Notes under the pieces: generated by a model
What the model was told of the DNA's origin: nothing
Seen by the model: the letters and a program-made list of their open reading frames with translations, nothing else
The model's database searches: none
Made by a program: the position numbers and the translations under genes
In this document: positions 46,455 to 54,635 of the stretch, in pieces
Numbering within the stretch: the first letter of the stretch is position 1
How the letters are laid out: each line of letters starts with the position of its first letter
Origin: Deltaproteobacteria bacterium
GTDB taxonomy: Bacteria; Desulfobacterota; Desulfuromonadia; Desulfuromonadales; BM103
Length of the DNA: 63,050 nucleotides
Reading direction: 5' to 3'
Assembly: GCA_024636215.1 (NCBI GenBank)
Contig: JAGXHL010000047.1
Span: forward strand, 1-63,050

Positions 46455-47321
46455 ATGAAAAAATTCATCTTATTGTCGTTAACCATTTTTGTGTCACTGC
46501 TTCTGGTCGGGTGTGATCCCACCATTGATGCTTCCTCGTCTGAATCAATGGAAAAATCTGTTACTAAAGTAATGCATGCCCTGGCTCCAGATCGCGCACC
46601 AATATTCAAAGAAGCTCTGATTCAATTATCAACGCAGGCAACAATGCGAGCTTTCCAGTCTGCGACCGAAAACATGCAAGAAGGGATGAAAAACCCAATG
46701 GGATGGGTTGCCCAACAAGCTGCCAATCAAGCCAAAGTTGAGGCAGAGCTAGTCAAATTAATTGACGGTAAAACCGGTGAAGAGATTATTACTCTTGCTG
46801 ATCAGGCCAAGAAAGAAATCGCAGCAGCCGAAAAGAAATTGGCTATCGATGAGATTGCGACCCTTTCCGCAAGAATCGAAAAGTGGGATGGCGAGATGGG
46901 GCAACTTGATGGACTGGGTGCCGAGAACTATGAACTGGTCGTGACGGATAAGTTTTTTGGGCACCGGGGCGTCAAGCTTACAGTAACCAATACCCTCGAC
47001 AAACCTCTTGCCAAAATCACACTAGCTGACCTGTATGAGTATGCAGACAATGGTCAGACCTTCGTTTACGACGAAGCCTTGGCATATCTCAAGGAAAAAC
47101 CCTTGATGCCCAAGGAGTCTCGCACAATAACCTTTGCTTTTGGGTCCTTTAGCGAGTTTTCTACGCGGACAAATAAAACCTTTCCTGAGGGTCTGAATCA
47201 CAACTTCCGTATTATTGGCGTTGAGTCCGACCGGGGAGCAGTCCTTCCCAATGAAGGCTTTGTGACGATCAAGCAGGCCAGAGAAAAAGTCGCCAGCCTC
47301 AAAGAGAAGCACAATATATAA
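46455..47321 (+). CDS. DUF6694-like lipoprotein
   Basis: A 288-residue lipoprotein with lipobox LLVGC near residue 19 followed by DPTIDASSSESMEKSVTKV, a start I associate with DUF6694 lipoproteins. Residues ~75-150 are a long Ala/Glu/Lys-rich coiled coil. The C-terminal half (VKLTVTNTLDKPLAKI) looks like a beta-sandwich. Function unknown. GGGGGAAAACC precedes the ATG. Confidence 0.7.
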   Translation: MKKFILLSLTIFVSLLLVGCDPTIDASSSESMEKSVTKVMHALAPDRAPIFKEALIQLSTQATMRAFQSATENMQEGMKNPMGWVAQQAANQAKVEAELVKLIDGKTGEEIITLADQAKKEIAAAEKKLAIDEIATLSARIEKWDGEMGQLDGLGAENYELVVTDKFFGHRGVKLTVTNTLDKPLAKITLADLYEYADNGQTFVYDEALAYLKEKPLMPKESRTITFAFGSFSEFSTRTNKTFPEGLNHNFRIIGVESDRGAVLPNEGFVTIKQAREKVASLKEKHNI

Positions 47322-47348
47322 GTTCGTTACACCCAAAAGGAGAAGCAC

Positions 47349-47576
47349 ATGTTTGGATTAGGCGGTACAGAACTTACTTTCATTCTTGGAATATTCTTGA
47401 TGGGTTTAATTCCAGTGGCACTAACTGTTTGGGCGCTTATCGATGTGCTCAAAAACGAGTTTTCTGGCTCCAACAAGCTGATATGGGCTTTGGTCGTTCT
47501 TTTTCTCGCACCCCTCGGATGTGTTCTCTACTATTTTATCGGCACAAAACAAAAGGCTATATATGAATTGTCATAA
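47349..47576 (+). CDS. Small membrane protein with PLDc_N-type domain
   Basis: 75 residues with two hydrophobic helices (about 8-30 and 42-64). The pattern ALIDVLKNEFSGSNKLIWALVVLFLAPLGCVLYYFIGTKQ matches the small phospholipase D-nuclease N-terminal (PLDc_N) membrane proteins. AAGGAG precedes the ATG. It overlaps the next gene by 14 bp. Confidence 0.78.
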   Translation: MFGLGGTELTFILGIFLMGLIPVALTVWALIDVLKNEFSGSNKLIWALVVLFLAPLGCVLYYFIGTKQKAIYELS

Positions 47577-48309
47577 TTGCGGAAACGAAGTTATTGACAA
47601 CTGTGGAAACAACGGAGTCCATCTCTGTGCGGCCTGTTCCATCACTCCCGAGGGTAAAGCATTGTTGCGCGGTGAAGAATATATGGCACCGACACCGAAG
47701 GAACCAGAGACACCCCAAAAAGCACCTCAGTCAACAGCACCTGTCAGCATCGACCGGGATGCTATTCCGGAAGGTGCAATGATTTGCCATAACTGCGGAA
47801 ACGATGTCGTTGATAACTGCGGAAACGTCGAAGCTTTGCTCTGCGGGTCCTGCTGTAATACACCCCAAGGGCATGCCCTGATGCGTGGCGAGATATACGT
47901 GCCACCGGCGCCCAAAGAGCAGAAAGAGGTCGAGACAGGTGAAGAGCCCCCAAAGCCATCTCAGGACAGAGGCCTTGGTAACGTTACTTATCTCATCATA
48001 GGCATCGTTCTGGCCGTTTCATGCGTTTTGGGATATGGGTACTTTGCTGAATATTCCAAGAAATCCATTATTAAGGAGATGCTTGCTTATCGAGCTGTCC
48101 CTGTTGAATCACTTGAGATTACCACTTACTTCGAAATGCCCATAAAGGGGCAATCGCCGTACATCAACATCGAAGCCTACGGTGTTTCAAATGGTGGTCG
48201 ATTCTACACCAAACTCCAGTACCAAAAAGGCAGGGAGATGAGTAGGAACGGCTATCATTTCCAGCAAGGCGGGTCCACGATAACGGCCGGCATGTTTTAC
48301 AACTTTTAA
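47563..48309 (+). CDS. Membrane protein with two zinc-ribbon repeats
   Basis: A 248-residue protein not assigned to a family. Two near-identical ~45-residue units at the N-terminus (MNCHNCGNEVIDNCGN..LCAAC and ICHNCGNDVVDNCGN..LCGSC) each carry four to five cysteines, suggesting internal duplication of a zinc ribbon. A Pro-rich linker, one transmembrane helix (YLIIGIVLAVSCVLGYGYF, ~141-160) and an exported C-terminal domain follow. I start at the ATG at 47563, as the frame upstream lies inside the previous gene. Confidence 0.7.
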   Translation: MNCHNCGNEVIDNCGNNGVHLCAACSITPEGKALLRGEEYMAPTPKEPETPQKAPQSTAPVSIDRDAIPEGAMICHNCGNDVVDNCGNVEALLCGSCCNTPQGHALMRGEIYVPPAPKEQKEVETGEEPPKPSQDRGLGNVTYLIIGIVLAVSCVLGYGYFAEYSKKSIIKEMLAYRAVPVESLEITTYFEMPIKGQSPYINIEAYGVSNGGRFYTKLQYQKGREMSRNGYHFQQGGSTITAGMFYNF

Positions 48310-48441
48310 CGGAAGACATTTCTCAGCCCAGTTCGTAAAGAGACTTTATTTGCGCTTAATAACTGCTCTTAAATCCCAAGTTTTCAGTTAAGGATTCTGC
48401 TGTCTTAACAATGCCGTGCGTGGGCCCACACAGGAGGAAGT

Positions 48442-49653
48442 ATGTATCGCTTTATCTTATTTTTGATTTTTTCACTGACCCTTATTACGCCGGCTCTTGC
48501 CGACGACATCAAGACCACGCAAATCATCAACAACCTTTATGACCAGAAAGACTACCAGGGTGTTCTTGACCACTGCAATGGTTCAGATGTCGACGATATC
48601 GGCCTCTGCGCTTACTACTCTGGCGTTATTTACGGAGACAGCTTGCTCGGTGAGTATAAAGAAAAAGAAGCTTGCGAAAACTATAAAATCGCCGCTGAAA
48701 ACGATATCCTTGGCGGCTATCAGATGTACGGCGTCTGCCTAATGAACGGCTTCCTTGGCGAAAAGAATTCTGCGGAAGCAGCCATTTGGTGGCAAAAAGG
48801 AGCCGACAATGACTTCGCTCCAAGCATGCGCAAACTGGCGTACTTATATAACGATGGTGATGGTGTGTCTCAGGACTACGCAAAAGCATCGGAACTGTTC
48901 GAGTCTTGTGCCGAACAGAACGACGCTATTTGTGATTTTGATGCGTGGATAAATTTATCCGAGCATGGTACCGGCAAACGAACCTACCGTCAGTCCCTCG
49001 ACAAGTTAAAAGCAGCTCCTCTTGACCTCTTTAACGAGAACGGCCAAGCGACCATCAAGCACATGATTGAGATGGACAAACGCATGCAGCTCCACCGCCA
49101 AACGCACACACATGCCCCTGAACTTTTTGGCGTAAAGCTCGAAGGTGCCCTACGTGGTGAAATTCGCCATGCCGTTAAAGCAAAGGGCGTCGAGGTTATC
49201 AGGGAAGATTACGTCTGGACCGCAGACCAATACACGGCCGCCAATTTGTTGGAAGGTGCAAATCGGCTCAGCGTCCTCTATGCGACCATGGTCGATTCGA
49301 CCGTCGCTATTCCTGATGCATCACGCGGCACCACAGACGTGGTTTCGAGAGTCGTTTATACCTTTGATAACACCCGCGACAAAAAGCGTTTCGAGCAGCT
49401 TAAGGCCGCCGTTGAAGCAAAATACGGCAAGACCCGTGCCCCTGGAATCAACACCGCGACTGTATACGTTGACGGCACCGATGTGTCGGTTTTCTACGAC
49501 AGCTACAAAAAAGAAACCAAACTGGTTTACGCAACGTCATACTACAAAACAGAACAGGACGAAACCGCCGCGCGTGAAAGGGAAAAAGAAGCCGCCGAAC
49601 AGGCGAAGAAGGCTTCTGTTTACAAAGGCGCTGCCTCTTCAGGCAATCTCTAA
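48442..49653 (+). CDS. Secreted Sel1-repeat-like protein
   Basis: A 403-residue exported protein with a signal peptide (1-~20, ending PALA). Residues ~60-170 contain Sel1-like units (AENDILGGYQMYGVCLMNG, AIWWQKGADNDFAPSMRKLAYLYNDGDGVSQDYAKASELFE). The C-terminal half is a different alpha-beta domain (YTFDNTRDKKRFEQLKAAVEAKYGKT), ending in a charged tail. Sel1 repeats mediate protein contacts; the partner is unknown. AGGAGG precedes the ATG. Confidence 0.75.
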   Translation: MYRFILFLIFSLTLITPALADDIKTTQIINNLYDQKDYQGVLDHCNGSDVDDIGLCAYYSGVIYGDSLLGEYKEKEACENYKIAAENDILGGYQMYGVCLMNGFLGEKNSAEAAIWWQKGADNDFAPSMRKLAYLYNDGDGVSQDYAKASELFESCAEQNDAICDFDAWINLSEHGTGKRTYRQSLDKLKAAPLDLFNENGQATIKHMIEMDKRMQLHRQTHTHAPELFGVKLEGALRGEIRHAVKAKGVEVIREDYVWTADQYTAANLLEGANRLSVLYATMVDSTVAIPDASRGTTDVVSRVVYTFDNTRDKKRFEQLKAAVEAKYGKTRAPGINTATVYVDGTDVSVFYDSYKKETKLVYATSYYKTEQDETAAREREKEAAEQAKKASVYKGAASSGNL

Positions 49654-49851
49654 CTTACAGCGTAAGCTTAAAATCAACCCCTGCCATTTTATTAGGGGGA
49701 GGAGTTTTATTTCTGTCGACTTTATTCGCAAAGAATCTGAGATTTCAATAAAATCAATGACGCTGATTCGACACACTATCCTTTAGTTTAAGCTACAGAG
49801 TCGTAAAGAGCGTTTTTGCACAAAACGGCACAACTCATCCAGGATGAAGTC

Positions 49852-50643
49852 ATGAGAACTATTTACACAATTCTTGTTACGCTCAATTTGCTCTTTCTAG
49901 TATCAAATTCTATTGCCGGCGTCACTGTCAGCGAGGGGCTAAAATTAACTGGCCTTGAAACGGAGGTCTATCTGGAAATTCTTGATGTGATTGAAGCACG
50001 GGCGGTCGCAGCACTTAAAATGCATGATGATGTTGTTAATAAGAAAGCCGCCCTAGTACATGAGTTTCAAGGAGTCTACGATGTGACTGGCGGGAAAGAA
50101 GGGGACTATATTATCATCGAAGACGGTGCCTTTTATATGTTTGGCTGGCAAGTTCGACAAATCCTTCTTGGCAAACCAAACGGCTCCTTTGAAGCGAAGT
50201 TTATGCGTGCCAACGACAACCCTGAGATTGCAATCTATGTCGCAAAACACCACGATGAGGCCTCCGATTTAAAAGAGACGATTCGGGTTGAGATTAAAAA
50301 AGACGCTCGTGGCGATTGGTTTATACCTTTTATGTCTGTAGCTTCACCCGCCTTTAAGGTCGATTCGAGTGCTCACGGAAATGAGTCGATTGAAGTTGCG
50401 ACAGGGCTCGGGTTAACCCAATGGTACGGTATAGTTAACTTCAACCCCCGCGATGCCAGTAAGGCTCAGTCTGTCTATAATTATATTCAGAGCGTCTTCT
50501 TTGATGCTGAGACACGTAAATACGCAATTGATAATTCCCAAGTCGGATACGAGCTTCAGTTTAATATGAGGAACATTGTTCCTGACATGAATTTGAATCA
50601 AGAGAACCTTGAAAAGTCAAAGGATCAGGACAGTAAGAATTAG
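49852..50643 (+). CDS. Secreted protein of unknown function, paralogue of the 43504 gene
   Basis: Not recognised. 263 residues with a signal peptide (1-~20, ending SIAG). Shared with the 43504 product: GWQVRQILLGKPNGSFEAKFMRANDNP, DSSAHGNES, LTQWYGIVNF, ETRKYAIDNSQVGYELQFNM. The paralogues are on opposite strands. I start at 49852 (MRTIYTI) with AGGATG upstream; an in-frame ATG at 49816 is possible. The IS1595 element lies 29 bp downstream. Confidence 0.68.
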   Translation: MRTIYTILVTLNLLFLVSNSIAGVTVSEGLKLTGLETEVYLEILDVIEARAVAALKMHDDVVNKKAALVHEFQGVYDVTGGKEGDYIIIEDGAFYMFGWQVRQILLGKPNGSFEAKFMRANDNPEIAIYVAKHHDEASDLKETIRVEIKKDARGDWFIPFMSVASPAFKVDSSAHGNESIEVATGLGLTQWYGIVNFNPRDASKAQSVYNYIQSVFFDAETRKYAIDNSQVGYELQFNMRNIVPDMNLNQENLEKSKDQDSKN

Positions 50644-50760
50644 CAAGCTGGTTGTTCGAGCCTTTTGTGTAACGCTCTGTTCTTGTTCTGTATTGATTTC
50701 TTGAGTGCCCCTTGTTCTTTGCTATACTGTCGTGCTTACATCATTGCTCGGAGGTAAGTC

Positions 50761-51795
50761 ATGGCAAAGGCCATTAAGACGCTTCTGGCCGACTTTGACG
50801 GCCTAAATGAGAGCGACCAGAAGTTCGCATTCAACCAAATACGTGCCAAATTGTTCGGAGGTAACTTCCGCAACGCCGGCCTTCCACAGGAGGTTCGTGA
50901 GCGACGTTTTCACAAGGGCATCAACTGTTTCCATTGTTCTAGCCCAGAAGTTGTCAAAATCGGCAAATCAAGGCAGATACAGCGCTACAAGTGTAAGAGT
51001 TGCAACCGTACTTTTGGAGATCTGACAGCGACGCCCATGAACCGGACACGGTATCGCGACAAATGGATTGACTACTTCGAAATGATGATCGAGGGGAAGA
51101 CGATTAGGGAATGCGCCGAGACACTTGAAATAGCCGTTTCGACATCGTTCATGTGGCGACACAAAATACTCTTTGCCATCCTCGACCTCAGCCGGGAAAC
51201 GTTCGACGGGATTACCGAGGTTGACGAGACCTTTATGCGTCACTCAGAAAAGGGGAGCCGGAACATTGTTGGCCGCAAGCCACGCAAGAGAGGCGGCAGA
51301 GCACCGCTCCGCGGTATCAGCAAAGAGCAAGATTGTATCGTCGTTGCCATTGACCGTACCGGCCGAACTCATGGTCTCGTTGCATGCCGGGGCAGGCTGT
51401 CGAGAAAACAGGCGGAGGCGGTAATGGGCGAGTTGGTCTCAGGTGTAACAACGCTCTGTACTGACTCGCACAGTTCTTGGGAGGCCTTCGCCAAGAGCAA
51501 AGGGCTTGAGCATGTCGTTCTGAACGCGTCAAAGGGGGAACGCGTCAAGAAGACTGTCTACCACATCCAGAACGTCAACAACTTTCACCGGCGCTGGAAA
51601 GGTTGGATGGACAGATTCAACGGAGTGGCTTCCAAATTCCTGAATAACTACATAGCCTGGTTCTGCTTCCTAGATGCCCATAAGCGCGAGACAGACAGTT
51701 GTGCTCGTGAAGAGTTCCTGCTGGCTGCCTGCATGCTGGTCTCCCAAGTCACATTCAGGTCTATCCGAGAAGCAGAATTCACGTTGCCCGCTTAG
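50761..51795 (+). CDS. IS1595-family transposase
   Basis: A 344-residue transposase with an N-terminal zinc ribbon (CFHCSS, YKCKSCNRTF, ~residues 60-85), helix-turn-helix region (IRECAETLEIAVSTSFMWRHKI) and an ISXO2-like DDE domain: EVDETF, CTDSHSSWEAFA and NVNNFHRRWKGWMDRFNGVASKFLNNYIAWF. All motifs look intact. GGAGG precedes the ATG. Confidence 0.93.
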   Translation: MAKAIKTLLADFDGLNESDQKFAFNQIRAKLFGGNFRNAGLPQEVRERRFHKGINCFHCSSPEVVKIGKSRQIQRYKCKSCNRTFGDLTATPMNRTRYRDKWIDYFEMMIEGKTIRECAETLEIAVSTSFMWRHKILFAILDLSRETFDGITEVDETFMRHSEKGSRNIVGRKPRKRGGRAPLRGISKEQDCIVVAIDRTGRTHGLVACRGRLSRKQAEAVMGELVSGVTTLCTDSHSSWEAFAKSKGLEHVVLNASKGERVKKTVYHIQNVNNFHRRWKGWMDRFNGVASKFLNNYIAWFCFLDAHKRETDSCAREEFLLAACMLVSQVTFRSIREAEFTLPA

Positions 51796-51972
51796 GGCAG
51801 TTGTAATTTTTTGCTTTACTTGGTCCTGATCCTTCTGATATCATTAGACTAATTCCGCTACAGAGTAGCACCCTATTGGCTAAGTTGCCTTCACGGCTTC
51901 TGACAGTTTCGACTGGAGAAGTAGCATGTGGAGGTTTTTTTGTGTTCAATAACGACCACCAGGAGGTTTATA

Positions 51973-52200
51973 ATGTTTGACAACGGAGAATGGGTCCCTT
52001 TCGTCATTGGTTTTATATTTATTGTAGTCATCATTGGCCGAGCTTGCGGCGATGGCTTCACGAGTACCGACACATCAAATGACGACGATGAGATGATGAG
52101 GGACGATTGGTCTTGCGGACCGACCTGCTCATGTTTAAACTGTCAGAACAACTTTGACGGCATCAGCATATTCAATGACAATGACAGTGACGACGACTAA
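51973..52200 (+). CDS. IS1595 passenger gene: small acidic Cys-containing membrane protein
   Basis: Not recognised. 75 residues: one transmembrane helix (VPFVIGFIFIVVIIGRACG, ~8-26), then an acidic tail with CGPTCSCLNCQNNF and a final DNDSDDD. AGGAGG at 51961-51966 gives a strong start. It lies wholly inside the insertion sequence, so it moves with it. It is followed by its own terminator. Confidence 0.7.
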   Translation: MFDNGEWVPFVIGFIFIVVIIGRACGDGFTSTDTSNDDDEMMRDDWSCGPTCSCLNCQNNFDGISIFNDNDSDDD

Positions 52201-52221
52201 ATGTCGCAAATCCTGCAATTT

Positions 52222-52249
52222 AGGCCACCTCTTTTGGGGTGGCCTTTTT
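52222..52249 (+). terminator. Terminator inside the IS
   Basis: AGGCCACC (52222-52229) and GGTGGCCT (52238-52245) form a stem followed by TTTT. It ends the passenger gene. Confidence 0.85.
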
Positions 52250-52318
52250 GCATTAAGCACCATTGTGTGGTGCGAAGCGAAGAATATCAATACAGAACAC
52301 GAACAGAGCGTTGTGTAA

Positions 52319-52701
52319 ACGGTTTCTGAGTCCGTATGTTGGCATCCTGTCTCCGGACATGACCCTAAACTGATCAAGGCCGATCTCCAGTTGTGGATAG
52401 GCATTGTTGCGCACCCTCGATAGAAAGCTTAACCTTCAGGAGGGCGCGCTGGTGAGGCAACAACTTATTGTTTAAAATGCAAAGGGCTAAAACTCTAAAC
52501 ATCAAACTCTTGGCTAATGTTTGTCATAGTCAACTAATTAAATCGAAAATCAGTCAGCTCATCATTATCAAATCTCATACCAACCTGATTAAACTAAGCG
52601 TCTACTTTCTAGCACCACCTTAATCTCAGCAATTATCGTCTCAAAAAACGTTCGCTTGATGAGACGCATGGCAAGCATGCTCCGTACCCAGAGTCCTCGG
52701 A
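52319..52701. other. Gap without recognisable gene
   Basis: No open frame with family similarity. Toward 52405-52460 GTTGCGCACCC and GAGGGCGCGCTGG form only an imperfect inverted arrangement. The stretch lies 3' of the integrase gene on the minus strand. Confidence 0.4.
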
Positions 52702-53295
52702 TTAAATCTCTCTCAAATACGCATCTTTGATTTCATCTGGTTGGACGCACAAATATTCAAGAGTCTGCTTTTGGGTTGAGTGATTGAACATATTCATCAA
52801 TGTAGGGATGTCTGTCCCGAACTGGGTCCTATGTATATATCCAAATGTCTTGCGAAGAGTATGGCTCCCGTAGTTCCCTTTCAAGTTCAATTGAGCACAC
52901 CACCCTTTGACTAGCGCATTCAAATATGAAGTTGTCAAAGGGCCTCCACCTTTGCGTGACTTGAAAAGAAAATCTTCATCGTGCGCGTCAGGCATAACGG
53001 CGAGAAGATTTTGAATCGCATCGTAAACCGTCTTATTGATAGTGATGCGCCTCATCTTCTTGGTCTTCTTCTCCAGAAGCTCAAAATGATCTTCTATCTC
53101 AAGATAACGAAATTCGCCGACCCTAATCTTCAACAAATCACTCGCCCTAAGATTCGTGTTGATCCCAAGGGTGAACATTGCAAGATCTCTGGGTCGGTCA
53201 GCCAACAGTTTCTTGATCGTCTTGACATGCTTCAAATCTTTGATGGGGTCGACCCTGATTGTCGAACCTTTTCGCGGATGATTTCTAGCTGCCAT
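52702..53295 (-). CDS. Short tyrosine recombinase (integrase catalytic domain)
   Basis: A 197-residue protein consisting of the catalytic half of a tyrosine recombinase without the usual N-terminal arm-binding domain. Catalytic residues visible: Arg in GINTNLRASDLLKI, the HxxR box SHTLRKTFG, a His in MFNHSTQKQTL and the Tyr in LEYLCV. Stand-alone forms of this length occur in mobile regions. AAGGAG precedes the ATG. The nearby att-like tRNA piece at 40757 need not belong to it. Confidence 0.85.
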   Translation of the reverse strand: MAARNHPRKGSTIRVDPIKDLKHVKTIKKLLADRPRDLAMFTLGINTNLRASDLLKIRVGEFRYLEIEDHFELLEKKTKKMRRITINKTVYDAIQNLLAVMPDAHDEDFLFKSRKGGGPLTTSYLNALVKGWCAQLNLKGNYGSHTLRKTFGYIHRTQFGTDIPTLMNMFNHSTQKQTLEYLCVQPDEIKDAYLREI

Positions 53296-53377
53296 AAAAA
53301 ACTCCTTTCAATATAAAGAATTCATCACAATGTGAACGATAGTTTACATTAAAAATTGCTTTAATTCAATCCAAATC

Positions 53378-53440
53378 ACACAAAAACGCCGCAATCCCTT
53401 TACTGGTGGGCATTTGCGGCGTTTTCGCGAATATCAACTA
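53378..53440. repeat. Hairpin repeat H, copy 1
   Basis: ACGCCGCAA (53386-53394) and TTGCGGCGT (53414-53422) flank a CCC..GGG inner pair, preceded by AAAA and followed by TTTCGCGAATATCAACTA. On the minus strand the hairpin is followed by TTTTTG, so it can act as a terminator for the Cys-rich gene to its right. Similar copies are at 53977 and 56705. Confidence 0.85.
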
Positions 53441-53507
53441 AAAAAAGAAAGTTTAGGTTGGCCTTCAAGTTACGCCCCCATGGTGTGACTTTAGACTGAG
53501 CATCTAC

Positions 53508-53831
53508 TCAAGCCCAGAAAGCCCCAATACAATCGCCGTCATCGCAAACAAATTCATCTACTCTCAAACTTTTTTGGCAAACCACGCATAACTCACGATA
53601 ATCCTTGCAGCATTCACGGTTACGACAACAGGGTCAGGTAAGAGAATCTTGGTGATGACGTGGTTGTTCCTTACAATACGGGCACAACAAACTCTCGTCA
53701 TCTTCGCTCCCAGTCGCACGCTCTTCCAACTCCTCGTGCACTGTTTTACCGGTAAACAAGTCTCGTTGATCGAGAATGAGGTCACCGTTCGCTTTAGTAC
53801 TTGATTTCTCGTCCTTCGGTCTCTTTTCCAT
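53508..53831 (-). pseudogene. Cys-rich zinc-ribbon gene interrupted by one in-frame TGA (or selenoprotein)
   Basis: The frame starts with MEKRPKDEKSSTK (GGAG upstream) and reaches LLCPYCKEQPRHHQDSLT at codon 65, then TGA at 53634-53636. The same frame continues PCCRNRECCKDYRELCVVCQKSLRV to a TGA at 53508. Total 107 codons. If the internal TGA codes for Cys or Sec, it completes a second x-P-C-C knuckle (C-P-C-C) opposite CPYC, as in zinc ribbons. A point mutation of TGC/TGT or a genuine selenocysteine codon are both possible. Confidence 0.6.
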
Positions 53832-53976
53832 TTTATTTCTTTCTCCAGGATTGAGGGTCTAACAACTACGAAGTAAGCGCAGTTGTTTAAATAACCATTT
53901 TGTGACAGGTGTTCTTGTCGACAGCTCAGGGAGGAAGTTAAGGGCCATTGAAAAATAGCCCCGGATCAATTCTAAA

Positions 53977-54038
53977 CACGCAAAAACGCCGCAAACCCTG
54001 ACTGATGGGCATTTGCGGCGTTCACACGAACATCTACT
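53977..54038. repeat. Hairpin repeat H, copy 2
   Basis: ACGCCGCAA (53986-53994) and TTGCGGCGT (54013-54021) with the same flanks (CACGCAAAAA on the left, GAACATCTAC on the right) as copy 1. It lies upstream of the Cys-rich gene. Confidence 0.85.
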
Positions 54039-54074
54039 TCTTATTAAAATTGGCTCTCTACGCGTAATCTATTG

Positions 54075-54215
54075 ATATTGGCCACTAGAATCAGACAAAC
54101 CGTAGCATGATGACCACACTGTACAACAACTTGTCTAATTATCGGCAAATACTCCTTTTAGATGATCAGCTACCTACAAAATCAGCACAGAAAAACAATA
54201 GAAACTTAATCCTTC
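54075..54215. repeat. Dispersed repeat D, copy 1
   Basis: Shares AGAATCAGACAAA, then TTGTCTAATTATC, and a 3' segment AATAGAAACTTAAT with the copy at 55672-55810. The first two parts are inverted repeats of each other, so the element can fold. Confidence 0.65.
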
Positions 54216-54300
54216 AAGAGCAGACAAAGACTCAAAGAGGAAAAAAGATCTTCAACCGATCAACGGTTCATCAGGCGGCAAAGGGTTGCCTGAGTCTCAA

Positions 54301-54337
54301 CAGAAAAGCCCCGCATCCAAAATGCGGGGCTTTTCTG
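54301..54337. terminator. Strong intrinsic terminator
   Basis: CAGAAAAGCCCCGCAT and ATGCGGGGCTTTTCTG form a perfect 16-bp stem with loop CCAAA. It stands 26 bp before the CRISPR-like array, at the array's distal end if transcribed on the minus strand. Confidence 0.88.
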
Positions 54338-54362
54338 TTGTCTGAGAACATCGGCAAGCCGA

Positions 54363-54635
54363 GTCACTCACCGCCTACGCGACGGCAAACTGCACCAATC
54401 ATACGGTGCTTTTTCTAAGCCGCCTACGCGGCGGCAAACTGCACCAATCATACGGTGCTTTTTCTAAGCCGCCTACGCGGCGGCAAACTGCACCAATCAT
54501 ACGGTGCTTTTCCTAAGCCGCCTACGCGGCGGCAAATTGCACCAACCATACGGTGCTTTTTCTAAGCCGCCTACGCGGCGGCAAATTGCACCAATCATAC
54601 GGTGCTTTTTCTAAGCCGCCTACGCGGCGGCAAAC
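54363..54635 (-). CRISPR. Orphan type I-F-like CRISPR repeat array with near-identical 21-bp spacers
   Basis: Six 28-bp units start at 54363, 54412, 54461, 54510, 54559 and 54608, an exact 49-bp period. On the minus strand a unit begins GTTTGCCGCC, has a GCCGCC/GGCGGC stem around GCGTA, and ends GGCTTAGAAA, which is the layout of type I-F repeats (GTTCACTGCC..GGCAGC..TTAGAAA) with compensated stem changes. The first unit (54363-54390) is degenerate, as at the end of an array. The five 21-bp spacers are identical except one base in the fourth, and contain TGCACC..GGTGC. No cas gene is in the window. Confidence 0.65.

Larger units (their letters stand above)
50673..52310 (+). mobile_element. 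Complete IS1595-family insertion sequence with passenger gene
   Basis: The left end CGCTCTGTTCTTGTTCTGTA and right end (read inward) CGCTCTGTTCGTGTTCTGTA are inverted repeats continuing into TTGAT. Identical 8-bp sequences TTGTGTAA flank the element at 50665-50672 and 52311-52318, the target-site duplication length of the IS1595 family. The 1,638-bp element carries a transposase and a small extra gene plus terminator. Intact ends suggest recent insertion. Confidence 0.93.

Noticed and set aside
52405..52460. Recombination site next to the IS1595 element
   Set aside because: Only a poor inverted repeat is visible and it is not repeated elsewhere in the window.
53564..53785. 73-residue frame overlapping the Cys-rich gene
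   Set aside because: It is in another frame; the Cys-rich pattern on both sides of the TGA lies in a single frame, which explains the region better.
54107..54418. 103-residue open frame on the plus strand
   Set aside because: It runs through a strong terminator and into the CRISPR-like repeats; composition is not protein-like and there is no ribosome-binding site.
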